Origin: Pseudomonas sp. P8_229
GTDB taxonomy: Bacteria > Pseudomonadota > Gammaproteobacteria > Pseudomonadales > Pseudomonadaceae
Reading direction: 5' to 3'
DNA: 64,000 bases
NCBI RefSeq assembly: GCF_034008635.1
Contig: NZ_CP125378.1
Coordinates: 3,345,501-3,409,500 of the forward strand
The notes under the pieces were generated by a model. It saw only the letters and a program-made list of their open reading frames with translations, was not told the origin of the DNA and ran no database searches. Position numbers and translations under genes: made by a program. Position 1 is the stretch's first letter. Each line of letters starts with the position of its first letter. Of the stretch, positions 17,074 through 26,817 are shown one piece after another.

Positions 17074-19524
17074 ATGACTCAAGAACCACTAGTTCGCGAA
17101 GCAGAGGTGGCCGCATTCCGCGACGCCGTCCTGACCAAGCTCACCTACGCGGTGGGCAAAGACCCGGATCACGCCTTCGACCATGACTGGTTCGAGGCCA
17201 TCGCCCTGGCGGCGCGTGATCACATGGTCGAACACTGGATGGACCACACCCGGCAGATCTACCGCAAAGGCCAGAAGCGGGTGTATTACCTCTCGCTGGA
17301 ATTTCTCATCGGCCGCTTGCTTTACGACAGCCTGAGCAACCTCGGTCTGCTCGATGTCGCCCGTGAAGCGCTGACGGAGCTGGGCGTCGATCTGGAGCGC
17401 ATCCGCTTATTGGAGCCGGATGCGGCACTGGGCAACGGTGGCCTCGGGCGTCTGGCGGCGTGCTTCATGGAAAGCATGTCGACCCTCGGCATCGCCGGTC
17501 ACGGCTACGGCATTCGTTATGAACACGGGCTGTTCCGCCAGGCCATCGTCGATGGCTGGCAGCAGGAACAGACCGAACACTGGCTGGATTTCGGCAACCC
17601 TTGGGAATTCGAGCGGCCGGAAGTCGTTTACACCATCGGTTTCGGCGGCAGTGTCGAAACCGTCACCGATGCCAGCGGCAAATCCAGGCAGGTCTGGTCA
17701 CCAGCGGAAACCGTCCGGGCGATTGCCTATGACACGCCGGTGGTTGGCTGGCGCGGGGCGAGCGTCAATACCTTGCGCCTGTGGCGTGCCCGAGCCATGG
17801 AAGATCTGCACCTGGAGCGCTTCAACGCCGGTGACCACCTGGGGGCCGTGGCTGAAGTGGCCCGCGCCGAAAGTATTTCCCGCGTGCTTTACCCGGCAGA
17901 CAGCACTGAAGCCGGGCAGGAATTGCGCCTGCGTCAGGAGTATTTCTTCGTCGCCGCCTCCCTGCAGGATTTGCTGCGCCGCCATCGCAACATGCACACC
18001 TCGGTGCTGACCCTGGGCGATCACGCCGCGATTCAGCTCAACGATACCCACCCCTCGATTGCCGTCGCCGAACTGATGCGCCAACTGGTCGATGTCTACG
18101 ACGTGGCCTGGGATGCGGCGTGGCAAGTCACCGTCGACACACTGTCGTACACCAACCACACGCTGCTGCCCGAAGCGCTGGAAACCTGGCCGGTCGGCCT
18201 GATGGAGCGCATGCTGCCGCGGCACATGCAGATCATCTACCTGATCAACGCCCAGCACATCGATTCGCTGCGGGCCAAGGGCATTCACGATTTCGACGTG
18301 CTGCGCGCGGTGTCGCTGATCGAAGAAGACAATGGGCGCCGCGTGCGCATGGGCAACCTCGCATTCCTCGGCTCGCACAGCGTCAACGGCGTGTCCGGGC
18401 TGCACACGCAGCTGATGCGCAAGACTGTATTTGCCGAACTGCACAAGCTCTACCCGGAGCGGATCAACAACAAAACCAACGGCATCACCTTCCGCCGCTG
18501 GCTGTATCAGGCGAACTCTGAATTGACCTCGATGCTGGTCGATGCGCTGGGACCGGACTTGCTCGACAACCCCGAAGAACGGTTGCTCGATCTCGAACCG
18601 TTCGCCGAGAAACCCGCGTTCCGCAAAGCCTTCGCCGAGCAGCGGCTGCACAGCAAAAAGGCCTTGGCCTATCTGATTCACGAGCGCCTGGGGATCGCGG
18701 TCAATCCGGCGGCGATGTTCGATGTGCAGGTCAAACGGATCCACGAATACAAGCGTCAGTTGCTCAACCTGATGCACACCGTGGCGCTGTATCAGGCGAT
18801 TCGCGCCGAGCCGGAAGTCGACTGGGTGCCTCGGGTGAAGATCTTCGCCGGCAAGGCGGCGGCCAGTTATCACCAGGCCAAGCTGATCATCAAGCTGACC
18901 AACGACATCGCCCGAGTAGTGAACAACGACCCGACCGTGCGTGGTTTGCTGAAAGTGGTGTTTTTGCCCAACTACAACGTCAGCCTGGCCGAAAGCATCA
19001 TTCCGGCGGCGGACTTGTCCGAGCAGATTTCCACTGCCGGTTTCGAGGCCTCGGGCACCAGCAACATGAAGTTCGGCCTCAACGGTGCACTGACCATCGG
19101 CACCCTCGACGGCGCCAACGTGGAAATGTGCGAACGCATCGGTGCCGAGCACATGTTCATCTTTGGTCTCAGCGCGCAGCAGGTCGAAGCACGCAAGCAG
19201 AACCACGAGTTCAGCGCCGCGCCGGACATCGCCGCGTCTCATCGTCTGAACGATGTGCTGCAAGCGATTCGCAGTGGCGTGTTCTCGCCGGACGATACAT
19301 CGCGCTACACCGGGCTGATCGATTCGCTGGTGGATTACGACCGTTTCCTGGTTTGCGCCGACTTTGACTCTTACTGGGAAGCACAGAAGCGCGTCGATGC
19401 GCACTGGCACGACGCCAATAACTGGTGGCGTTCAGCGGTGCTCAACACGGCGCGGATGGGCTGGTTCTCCTCTGACCGGACCATTCGCGAGTACGCCACC
19501 GATATCTGGAAGGCACTGGAGTAA
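17074..19524 (+). CDS. glgP: Glycogen/alpha-glucan phosphorylase
   Basis: Phosphorolyses alpha-1,4-glucan ends to glucose-1-phosphate. The 816-residue protein has the GT35 features GNGGLGRLAACFMESM near residue 120, RIHEYKRQLLNLMH, and the pyridoxal-phosphate Lys motif EASGTSNMKFGLNGALTIGTLDGANVEM split over the C-terminal domain. Length is normal for bacterial enzymes. The ATG at 17074 has GAGGTCCTATCG before it. No other glycogen gene is in the window, so it stands apart from the usual glg cluster. Confidence 0.97.
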   Translation: MTQEPLVREAEVAAFRDAVLTKLTYAVGKDPDHAFDHDWFEAIALAARDHMVEHWMDHTRQIYRKGQKRVYYLSLEFLIGRLLYDSLSNLGLLDVAREALTELGVDLERIRLLEPDAALGNGGLGRLAACFMESMSTLGIAGHGYGIRYEHGLFRQAIVDGWQQEQTEHWLDFGNPWEFERPEVVYTIGFGGSVETVTDASGKSRQVWSPAETVRAIAYDTPVVGWRGASVNTLRLWRARAMEDLHLERFNAGDHLGAVAEVARAESISRVLYPADSTEAGQELRLRQEYFFVAASLQDLLRRHRNMHTSVLTLGDHAAIQLNDTHPSIAVAELMRQLVDVYDVAWDAAWQVTVDTLSYTNHTLLPEALETWPVGLMERMLPRHMQIIYLINAQHIDSLRAKGIHDFDVLRAVSLIEEDNGRRVRMGNLAFLGSHSVNGVSGLHTQLMRKTVFAELHKLYPERINNKTNGITFRRWLYQANSELTSMLVDALGPDLLDNPEERLLDLEPFAEKPAFRKAFAEQRLHSKKALAYLIHERLGIAVNPAAMFDVQVKRIHEYKRQLLNLMHTVALYQAIRAEPEVDWVPRVKIFAGKAAASYHQAKLIIKLTNDIARVVNNDPTVRGLLKVVFLPNYNVSLAESIIPAADLSEQISTAGFEASGTSNMKFGLNGALTIGTLDGANVEMCERIGAEHMFIFGLSAQQVEARKQNHEFSAAPDIAASHRLNDVLQAIRSGVFSPDDTSRYTGLIDSLVDYDRFLVCADFDSYWEAQKRVDAHWHDANNWWRSAVLNTARMGWFSSDRTIREYATDIWKALE

Positions 19525-19547
19525 TTTTCTGCAACAAATGTGCGTAA

Positions 19548-19567
19548 GGCCCAACGTTTGTTGGGCC
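19548..19567 (+). terminator. Hairpin after glgP
   Basis: GGCCCAAC-GTTT-GTTGGGCC, a perfect 8-bp stem 24 bases after the stop. No T-run follows, so termination is plausible but unproven. Confidence 0.5.
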
Positions 19568-19621
19568 GGATCGATATACTGAGCGGCGGTTACCGGATCG
19601 TTCAGTCTGAACGTGTATCTC

Positions 19622-19710
19622 TGTAGGAGTGAGCCTGCTCGCGATAGCGGACTGTCACAACATAATTAATGGACTGACATACCGCTATCGCGAGCAGGCT
19701 CACTCCTACA
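19622..19710. repeat. REP doublet, second type (GTAGGAGTGAGCCTGCTCGC)
   Basis: TGTAGGAGTGAGCCTGCTCG and its complement face each other, the arms continuing into CGATAGCGG. Differs in sequence from the common type; one further copy is at 62586. Confidence 0.9.
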
Positions 19711-19778
19711 AGGTTTATGCCTAGACTGACTGAATTGCCGGATTTGCCCCGCCTTGGGGCTGCTTAGGGATATCGACC

Positions 19779-22700
19779 ATGCAATGGATGTTCATGTTGA
19801 TCGGGCTGCTGCTCGGCTGGCTGCTCGATGAGTCGTTCAGCACCGCGCTACTGGGTGCACTGCTCGGACTGGCGATCGGGCAAACGCTGCGCATCGCCCG
19901 GCTTGGCTCGCAGGCGGCGGAGCAACAGCGCCAACTTGAGCAGACGAAGGTGGCCTTGCAAGGCGTCGCGCAGCGCCTGTATCTGCTGGAGGGTTCCCCC
20001 TCTCACGCGGTGCCAGCAGCAAGCGCGGAACCGCTCAGCGAGCCGGTCGTCGAGCCCCTCGACATCGCCGAAGATGCCCCGGACCCTGAATTGGTCTGGG
20101 AGCTGCCAGACGAACTCGAACCGATCTCCGCCGTCGCCAGCGAAACCAGCCAGCCGCTACCGGCCGATGTCTGGCATCTGGACGCCATCACTGACGAGCC
20201 CGCACAACCGGCACAACCCCGTGGCCCGAACCTCATCGAGCGCGGCATCAGCGCTGCGCGCAACTGGCTGTTCGGCGGTAACACGGTGCTGCGGGTCGGC
20301 GTGGTGCTGCTGTTCTTCGGTCTGGCCTTCCTGTTGCGCTACGCCACCGAAGGCATGGTGGTGCCGATCGAATTGCGTTATGCCGGTGTCGCGGCTGCGG
20401 CGTTGGCCCTGCTGGCGCTGGGCTGGTGGTTGCGTCGACGCAACAGCAGTTATGCGCTGATCTTGCAGGGCACCGGGATCGCGGTGCTGTACCTGACGGT
20501 GTTTGCGGCGATGCGCCTGCACCCGTTGCTCGACCCGTCCGCCGCGCTGGGGCTGTTGGTGGCCGTGACGGTGTTCTCGGCGATTCTCGCCATCACCCAG
20601 GATGCGCTGGGGCTGGCCGCCGCTGCGGCATTGGGCGGTTTCGCCGCGCCAATCCTGACCTCGACCGGCGCCGGCAACCATGTCGCGCTGTTCAGCTATT
20701 TCGCGCTGCTCAACGCCGGCATTCTCGCCATCGCCTGGTTCAAGGCCTGGCGCCTGCTCAACCTGATCGGTTTCGTCGGCACTTTCGGCATCGGTTTCGC
20801 CTGGGGGCTGCGTTCCTATGCGCCAGAGCTGCTGTGGAGTACCGAGCCGTTCCTGATTCTGTTCTTCCTGATGTATCTGGCGATCGGCCTGCTGTTCGCG
20901 CGGCGCAAGTTGCTCGACATGCCCGATGCGCCGGCGGACGGCGACCGTGAGGCGCTGCTGCACTGGTCGGCCCGCAAGGGCGATTACGTCGACGGCACGA
21001 TGCTGTTCGGCCCGCCGATCGTGGGTTTCGGTCTGCAGTTTGCGCTGGTGCAGCATCTGGAATTCGCCGCCGCGTTCAGCGCACTGGCACTGGGCGTGAT
21101 CTACATGGGCCTGGCCCGGGTATTGATGGGCGGTCGCGCGTTGTTGCTGGGTGAAACCTGTCTGGCGCTGGGGGTGATCTTCGCCAGTCTGGCGATCCCG
21201 CTCGGCCTCGATGCGCGCTGGACTTCGGCGGCGTGGGCGGTGGAGGGCGCAGGAATTTTCTGGCTCGGCTTGCGCCAGCAGCGGCCGTTCGCCCGGGCGT
21301 TCGCCTTGCTGCTGCAACTGGGGTCGGCGCTGGCATTCCTCAGTCAGTTGCGCGTCGGCGAGAGCAGCCTGCTCGACGGTGCACCCTTGGGCGCGCTGAT
21401 GCTCGGCATCGCGTTGCTGTTCAGTTTCTATCAACTGCGCAAGGCCGCGCCAGAACAGGCTTCACCGTGGGAGCGCCAGGGCCTTCCGGTGCTGGCGGCT
21501 TTGGGCCTGACCTTCCTGTACCTGTTGGCGCCGCTGTTCTTCTTTGTTCAGGCCACGGCGATCAGTTGGGCGCTGGCCGGATTGGTGACGTTGTTCGCCG
21601 GTCTGCGCCTGCAATCACGCACATTCCTGTTCACCGCGTTCGCCGTGCAACTGCTTGGTGGTGCGTTGTTCCTGCTTCGCCTGCAAGGCGCGGGTGAAGA
21701 TTCGGCAGCAGTGTTCAGCGCCGGCTGGAGCGGGTTGCTCAGCGCGTCGTTGATTGGCCTGGCGTTGATCGCGGGCATGCTGCTGGCGGCGCGTGACGAA
21801 ATGGTGCGCGGCGATGTGCGTCTGCTGCGTGGTTTGTCGGTGGTGCTGTTGGCAGGCTTGGTGCTGATCAATCTGGCGGTGCTGTTCGTGTTGCCGTGGC
21901 AAACCGCGAGCGCAGTGTGGGCGGCCAGCGGGTTGTTGATCATCTGGCTGAGCCTGTACCTCAAGCAGCGCGTGAGTTTTGTCTTCGGCTTGTTGTTGCA
22001 GTTGATCGGCGGCGCGGCGTTTTTGCTGGCCGGTCCCGAGTTGCTCGGGCCGTTGTCCAGCGAAGGTCTGCGACCGCTGGCCCATGGCGGATTCTGGACG
22101 CCGCTGGTGTTGGGGCTGGCGGCGATGATCGGTGCCTGGCGCCTGCAACTGGGCAATCACGCCTCGGCATTCGATGCGCTGAGTTTGCAGCGCTTGTCTG
22201 AAGTGCTGCTGGTATGGGGCGCCGGATGGTGGGCGCTGGCGTGGGTCAGCGAGGTGTTGCGTTTTGCGCCGCTGAATCTGCAAGCCACGTTGTTGCTGCT
22301 GGTTGCCGCGCTGAGCGTGGCGTTGTGGACGCTGTTGTCGTTGCGTCTGAAATGGCCGGCGCTGGGTCTGCTGTGCACCTTGCTGATTCCGGCAGCGGGC
22401 CTGGTGCTGCTGGCGGCGTGGCATGCGCGTTATCACCCGGCGGCGAATGTCGGCTGGCTGGCGTGGGCACTGGTGTTCGTCGTGCACTTCTTCAGCTTGC
22501 GACGTCTGGCGCCGATGCTGCCGGCACGTGCCTTGAGCACCGCACAGGTGCTCGGCTGCTGGCTGCTGATCGGCGTGTTGGCGCTGGAGTTGCGTTACGG
22601 CCTGCTGCTGTTGTCCGAGCAATACAACGCCTGGCGCTGGCTGGGCTGGGCGATCCTGCCGAGCCTGTATCTGTTGCTGGCGGCGGCTCCGCGCAACTGG

Positions 22701-23363
22701 CCGTGGCCGGTGGCAGCGTTCCCTCGCGAATATCGTTTGTACGCCGCTGCGCCGTTGGCGCTACTGATGTTGGCGTGGTTCTGGCTGGCCAACGGCGTCA
22801 GCGACGGCAACGCCGAACCGCTGCCGTACGTGCCGCTGATCAACCCGCTGGAATTGGGCCTGCTGTTCGCCCTGTTCGGGGTTTATGTGTGGTCGCGTCA
22901 TGCCGTGACGCAGTTTGCGTTGCGCAAGGATTACGCCGAGTACGCCACGCAACTGGTCGCCGGGGTCTCGCTGTTCGCTTTCTGCACCGCGCTGGTGACC
23001 CGGGCTGCGCACCATTGGGCGGGGATCCCGTTCGAGCTGGACCTGTTGCTCGAATCGATGCTGGTGCAGGCCGGGTTGTCCATCGTCTGGACGTTGATGG
23101 CGCTGGGCCTGATGATCGGCGGGCATCTGCGTCATCGACGTGAGGTATGGCTGATCGGCGCGGCGTTGATTGCGCTGGTGGTGGCGAAACTGGTTTTTGT
23201 CGAATTGAGCAACCGTGGCGGCCTCGCGCGGATCGTCTCGTTTATCGGTGTCGGCGTGCTGCTGCTGGTGGTGGGCTACTTTGCCCCGCTGCCGCCCAAG
23301 CGCGTCGAAGCCGAACCGGCGGCGGACAAGCCCGTTCCGGACACCGAAGGAGTTTCATCTTGA
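19779..23363 (+). CDS. Giant polytopic DUF2339 membrane protein
   Basis: A 1194-residue protein, almost entirely hydrophobic after residue 165. It starts with two short hydrophobic stretches (MFMLIGLLLGWLLDE and ALLGALLGLAIG), a coiled-coil patch (AAEQQRQLEQTKVALQGVAQ), and an acidic Pro-rich linker (about residues 80-150). From there on there are roughly 25-30 membrane segments with short loops, some carrying Arg-rich turns. This is the DUF2339 plan; no member has a known function to my knowledge. The stop overlaps the start of the DUF3999 gene (TTGA), so the two products are made together. Confidence 0.88.
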   Translation: MQWMFMLIGLLLGWLLDESFSTALLGALLGLAIGQTLRIARLGSQAAEQQRQLEQTKVALQGVAQRLYLLEGSPSHAVPAASAEPLSEPVVEPLDIAEDAPDPELVWELPDELEPISAVASETSQPLPADVWHLDAITDEPAQPAQPRGPNLIERGISAARNWLFGGNTVLRVGVVLLFFGLAFLLRYATEGMVVPIELRYAGVAAAALALLALGWWLRRRNSSYALILQGTGIAVLYLTVFAAMRLHPLLDPSAALGLLVAVTVFSAILAITQDALGLAAAAALGGFAAPILTSTGAGNHVALFSYFALLNAGILAIAWFKAWRLLNLIGFVGTFGIGFAWGLRSYAPELLWSTEPFLILFFLMYLAIGLLFARRKLLDMPDAPADGDREALLHWSARKGDYVDGTMLFGPPIVGFGLQFALVQHLEFAAAFSALALGVIYMGLARVLMGGRALLLGETCLALGVIFASLAIPLGLDARWTSAAWAVEGAGIFWLGLRQQRPFARAFALLLQLGSALAFLSQLRVGESSLLDGAPLGALMLGIALLFSFYQLRKAAPEQASPWERQGLPVLAALGLTFLYLLAPLFFFVQATAISWALAGLVTLFAGLRLQSRTFLFTAFAVQLLGGALFLLRLQGAGEDSAAVFSAGWSGLLSASLIGLALIAGMLLAARDEMVRGDVRLLRGLSVVLLAGLVLINLAVLFVLPWQTASAVWAASGLLIIWLSLYLKQRVSFVFGLLLQLIGGAAFLLAGPELLGPLSSEGLRPLAHGGFWTPLVLGLAAMIGAWRLQLGNHASAFDALSLQRLSEVLLVWGAGWWALAWVSEVLRFAPLNLQATLLLLVAALSVALWTLLSLRLKWPALGLLCTLLIPAAGLVLLAAWHARYHPAANVGWLAWALVFVVHFFSLRRLAPMLPARALSTAQVLGCWLLIGVLALELRYGLLLLSEQYNAWRWLGWAILPSLYLLLAAAPRNWPWPVAAFPREYRLYAAAPLALLMLAWFWLANGVSDGNAEPLPYVPLINPLELGLLFALFGVYVWSRHAVTQFALRKDYAEYATQLVAGVSLFAFCTALVTRAAHHWAGIPFELDLLLESMLVQAGLSIVWTLMALGLMIGGHLRHRREVWLIGAALIALVVAKLVFVELSNRGGLARIVSFIGVGVLLLVVGYFAPLPPKRVEAEPAADKPVPDTEGVSS

Positions 23364-24724
23364 GTCGCATGCTGAATCTGGGGTGGTTGGCGCTGGGCGT
23401 GGTGATGGCTGCCGGCGCCCAGGAAAAACCGGCGGACTTCGCCACACAGGTGCCGCTGGCGGTGAGTGGCAACGGCCCCTGGTATCGCCTCGAACTGCCG
23501 TTGAGCGCGCAATTGCAGGCACGCCAGACCGATCTGAGCGACCTGCGGGTGTTCAACGCCGCGGGCGAACCGCAAGCCTACGCCCTGGCCCGTGAATCGG
23601 CGCAGACCCGTGACGACGGTCAGTTGCATGAAGTGAAGTGGTTCCCTCTGTACAACACCGCCGATGCCAGCGAACGCGCGCCGAACGTGCGCGTGCAATC
23701 GACCACCACCGGCACGCTGGTGGAAGTGCAGCCGTCCAGCCAACTGGAGGCTGGCGAGGAAGTGCTGCGTGGCTGGCTGCTCGATGCCAGTGCGATCAAG
23801 GCGCCGTTGCAGCAGTTGATCCTGGACTGGACCAGCGAGCGGGACGGCTTCCAGCGCTTCAGCATCGAAGCCAGTGATGATTTGCAGCATTGGCAGGCGT
23901 GGGGTGAGGGGCAGGTTGCGCGGCTGACCTTTTCCGATGAGCGTATCGAACAGCACGAAGTGGCGCTGTCGGGGCAATCGGCGCGGTATCTGCGTCTGCT
24001 GTGGGATGCGCCGACGTCGGCGCCGAGCCTGACCTCGGCGCAACTGAAAAGCAGCGATCCGCGCAACGTGCCGCTGCCGTTGGTCTGGTCGCAAGCGCTG
24101 GCCGGCAGCAGCACCAAGGCCGGCGAGTACACCTGGCAGTTGCCGATGGGGCTGAACGTCGAACGGGTGCAGGTTGATCTCAAGCAACCGAACAGCCTGG
24201 CCCCGGTTACCCTCGCAGGCCGGCGCGAGAGCAGCCTGCCATGGCAGACGCTGAGCAACGGTTTACTGTATCGCCTGACGCAGAACGGTCAGGACGTGGT
24301 GCAGAACGAATTGCAGCTGTACGGGCAGACCGTACAGCAGTTGAAACTGAGCGTGGATGAGCGCGGCGGCGGTCTGGGCGAGCAGGCACCGAGCCTGAAA
24401 TACGCGGTGCGGGCGACGCAGGTGATCTTTCTCGCACGCGGCGAAGGGCCTTACAGCCTGGTGCTGGGCAATCCGACTGTGAAAACGGCGAACCTGCCGC
24501 TGACCACGCTGATTCCGGATTTCAAACCGGAGAAACTCGCGACGCTGGGTAAGGCAACGGTGCAGGGCGAAGTGCTTGCCACGCAGACCTCACCAGCAAC
24601 CACGGCGGCCGTGGCCGAGACCCATTGGAAGAAAATCGGTTTGTGGGCGGTGTTGTTGGTGAGCGTGGTGTTCCTCGGGGCGATGGCGGCGAGCCTGTTG
24701 CGCAAGCCGCCTACCAACTCCTGA
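23360..24724 (+). CDS. Membrane-anchored DUF3999 protein
   Basis: A 454-residue protein starting at TTG 23360, chosen because GAAGGAG lies seven bases upstream and because TTGA overlaps the stop of the DUF2339 gene; ATG 23369 is the alternative. It has a signal peptide (LNLGWLALGVVMAAGA), a long periplasmic beta-rich region including a stretch like a discoidin/galactose-binding fold (FQRFSIEASDDLQHWQAWGE ... SARYLRLLWD, residues about 165-220), and a C-terminal membrane anchor (IGLWAVLLVSVVFLGAMAASLL). Matches the DUF3999 plan. Coupled to a polytopic partner, it probably forms one envelope complex. Confidence 0.85.
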   Translation: MSRMLNLGWLALGVVMAAGAQEKPADFATQVPLAVSGNGPWYRLELPLSAQLQARQTDLSDLRVFNAAGEPQAYALARESAQTRDDGQLHEVKWFPLYNTADASERAPNVRVQSTTTGTLVEVQPSSQLEAGEEVLRGWLLDASAIKAPLQQLILDWTSERDGFQRFSIEASDDLQHWQAWGEGQVARLTFSDERIEQHEVALSGQSARYLRLLWDAPTSAPSLTSAQLKSSDPRNVPLPLVWSQALAGSSTKAGEYTWQLPMGLNVERVQVDLKQPNSLAPVTLAGRRESSLPWQTLSNGLLYRLTQNGQDVVQNELQLYGQTVQQLKLSVDERGGGLGEQAPSLKYAVRATQVIFLARGEGPYSLVLGNPTVKTANLPLTTLIPDFKPEKLATLGKATVQGEVLATQTSPATTAAVAETHWKKIGLWAVLLVSVVFLGAMAASLLRKPPTNS

Positions 24725-24740
24725 GAATGGCTGGCGCTGC

Positions 24741-24845
24741 GCGCCATTCGCGAGCAAGCCCGCTCCCACAGGAGATCTTCAGTGGGCATAAGGTTTGTGT
24801 TCAATCGAGATCCCCTGTGGGAGCGGGCTCGCTCGCGAAGGCGCC
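24741..24845. repeat. REP doublet, GCGGGCTTGCTCGCGAA type
   Basis: GCGCC-AT-TCGCGAGCAAGC at the left and its complement at the right with a 40-base centre. The right arm has one change (GGGCTCGCTCGCG). Starts 16 bases after the DUF3999 stop. Confidence 0.88.
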
Positions 24846-24875
24846 CGGTCAGGCAACAAAAAATTCTGACCGGGC
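24843..24875. terminator. Inverted repeat GCCCGGTCAG...CTGACCGGGC
   Basis: Ten-base perfect arms around a 13-base A-rich loop, directly after the REP doublet. Could end the DUF3999 transcript, but there is no T-run. The rest of the 24876-25066 gap holds nothing I can identify beyond the presumed fbp promoter region. Confidence 0.4.
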
Positions 24876-25066
24876 ACAGTGCGACATGCACCGCCCGTCC
24901 CGATTCGAACTACGCTGATGGCGGCGCCTGAACTCTCTCGACCCGATCACGTCTGATACAAGCAATTGCGCCCCAATGCACGTTACCGGGCGTCATCGCT
25001 CGCTACGTTTTCAGACTCCCTGTAAACTGCGCGGGTTTTTAGCCCCCCATTCCACCGGAGCCGTCC

Positions 25067-26077
25067 ATGTCCCGCGTTACCCTGAGTCGCTATTTGATTG
25101 AGCAGACCCGCAGCAATAACACTCCTGCCGATCTGCGCTTCCTGATCGAAGTGGTGGCGCGTGCCTGCAAAGAGATCAGCCACGCCGTGTCCAAAGGCGC
25201 CCTGGGTGGTGTTCTGGGCAGCATGGGCACTGAAAACGTCCAAGGCGAAGTGCAGAAGAAGCTCGACGTCCTGTCGAACGAAATCCTGCTCGAAGCCAAC
25301 GAATGGGGCGGTCACCTGGCCGGCATGGCGTCCGAAGAAATGGACAATGCCTACCAGATTCCGGGCAAATACCCGAAAGGCGCGTACCTGCTGGTATTCG
25401 ACCCACTGGACGGCTCGTCGAACATCGACATCAACGCCCCGGTCGGCACCATCTTCTCGGTACTGCGTTGCCCGAACGAATACCTGAGCCAGAACGAGCC
25501 GCTGAACGAAAAAGCCTTCCTGCAGCCAGGCACCCAGCAAGTCGCTGCCGGTTATGCGATCTACGGCCCGCAGACCATGCTGGTGCTGACGCTCGGTGAC
25601 GGCGTCAAAGGCTTCACCCTGGACCGCGAAATGGGCAGCTTCGTCCTGACCCACGAAGACATCACCATTCCTGAATCGACCCAGGAATTCGCGATCAACA
25701 TGTCCAACCAGCGCCACTGGGAAGCCCCGGTACAACGCTACGTCAGCGAACTGCTGGCCGGCGAAGAAGGTCCGCTGAAAAAGAACTACAACATGCGTTG
25801 GGTTGCGGCGATGGTGGCCGACGTACACCGCATCCTGACCCGTGGTGGCCTGTTCATGTACCCACGTGACAGCCGCGAGCCGTCGAAGCCGGGCAAACTG
25901 CGTCTGATGTACGAAGCCAACCCGATGTCGTTCCTGGTGGAACAAGCGGGCGGCGCGTCCACCGACGGTCACCAGCGGATCCTCGATATTCAGCCCGAAG
26001 GCCTGCACCAGCGCGTAGCGGTGTTCCTCGGCTCGAAAGAAGAAGTCGCCCGCGCTACGGCCTACCACAAGGAATAA
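25067..26077 (+). CDS. fbp: Class 1 fructose-1,6-bisphosphatase
   Basis: Gluconeogenic hydrolysis of fructose-1,6-bisphosphate, needed in pseudomonads for growth on organic acids and amino acids. The 336-residue protein shows the metal-site block [26 protein letters not shown], the substrate-binding [32 protein letters not shown] (split in two motifs), and the class 1 length. ATG 25067 follows ACCGGAGCCGTCC, a fair ribosome site. A DUF924 gene starts three bases after the stop, forming a two-gene unit. Confidence 0.98.
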   Translation: MSRVTLSRYLIEQTRSNNTPADLRFLIEVVARACKEISHAVSKGALGGVLGSMGTENVQGEVQKKLDVLSNEILLEANEWGGHLAGMASEEMDNAYQIPGKYPKGAYLLVFDPLDGSSNIDINAPVGTIFSVLRCPNEYLSQNEPLNEKAFLQPGTQQVAAGYAIYGPQTMLVLTLGDGVKGFTLDREMGSFVLTHEDITIPESTQEFAINMSNQRHWEAPVQRYVSELLAGEEGPLKKNYNMRWVAAMVADVHRILTRGGLFMYPRDSREPSKPGKLRLMYEANPMSFLVEQAGGASTDGHQRILDIQPEGLHQRVAVFLGSKEEVARATAYHKE

Positions 26078-26080
26078 ACC

Positions 26081-26683
26081 ATGAACGCGCCCTGGCAGCC
26101 GTTGCTCGATTGGTGGTTCGGACACGCCGAATCACCCGACGAGGTATCGGCTGACAAGGGCACGTTGTGGTTCGGCAAGCGAGACAGCCAAGACCTCGAA
26201 GCGCGTGAGCGTTTCGGGGTCTTTGTCGATCAGGCCCTCGCCGGCGAATTGACCGAGTGGGCGCAACGTCCCGAAGGTTGGCTGGCCGTGGTGTTGCTGC
26301 TCGATCAACTGCCGCGAATGATCTTTCGCGACTCTCCCAAAGCCTTTTCCGGTGATCTGCGCGCGCAAAAACTCGTCGTGCAAGGCATTGCTGCGGACTT
26401 CGACCGGCAACTGAAGCCGATTCAGCGGGTATTCATTTATCTGGTGTTCGAACACTGCGAAAACCTCGCGGTGCAGAACGAAGCCGTTTCGCGGTTTATC
26501 GATCTGGTGGCTGAACAGCCGGAAAGTGAGCGGGCGGTGTTCGCTGACAACCTGGACTATGCCGAGCGGCACCAGAAAGTGATTGCGCGGTTTGGACGGT
26601 TTCCGCATCGCAATGCGGTGTTGGGGCGGGAGTCGACGGCGGAAGAACTTGAGTTCCTCGCCGGGCCAGGTTCCCGATTCTAA
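26081..26683 (+). CDS. DUF924 family protein
   Basis: A 200-residue cytosolic protein of the DUF924 family (TPR-like helical fold). Recognisable blocks are LDWWFG near the N-terminus, LWFGKRDSQD, VLLLDQLPRMIFR, and the C-terminal HQKVIARFGRFPHRNAVLGRESTAEELEFL. No catalytic function is established. It follows fbp by three bases and is surely co-transcribed with it; no membrane segments or signal peptide. Confidence 0.93.
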   Translation: MNAPWQPLLDWWFGHAESPDEVSADKGTLWFGKRDSQDLEARERFGVFVDQALAGELTEWAQRPEGWLAVVLLLDQLPRMIFRDSPKAFSGDLRAQKLVVQGIAADFDRQLKPIQRVFIYLVFEHCENLAVQNEAVSRFIDLVAEQPESERAVFADNLDYAERHQKVIARFGRFPHRNAVLGRESTAEELEFLAGPGSRF

Positions 26684-26706
26684 ACTTGCGTTAAGGCTGC
26701 TGCCGT

Positions 26707-26801
26707 CTTCGCGAGCAAGCCCGCTCCCACAGTGCCTTATGGTGGAACACACATTGTGTTAACACCGAAGATCCCTGTGGGAGCGGGCTTGCTCGCGAAG
26801 A
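26707..26801. repeat. REP doublet, GCGGGCTTGCTCGCGAA type
   Basis: CTTCGCGAGCAAGCCCGCTC at the left is complemented at the right; the 40-base centre is unique. Lies between the convergent DUF924 gene and the chemoreceptor gene. Confidence 0.9.
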
Positions 26802-26817
26802 GGCCAGTGGCCGCGCC

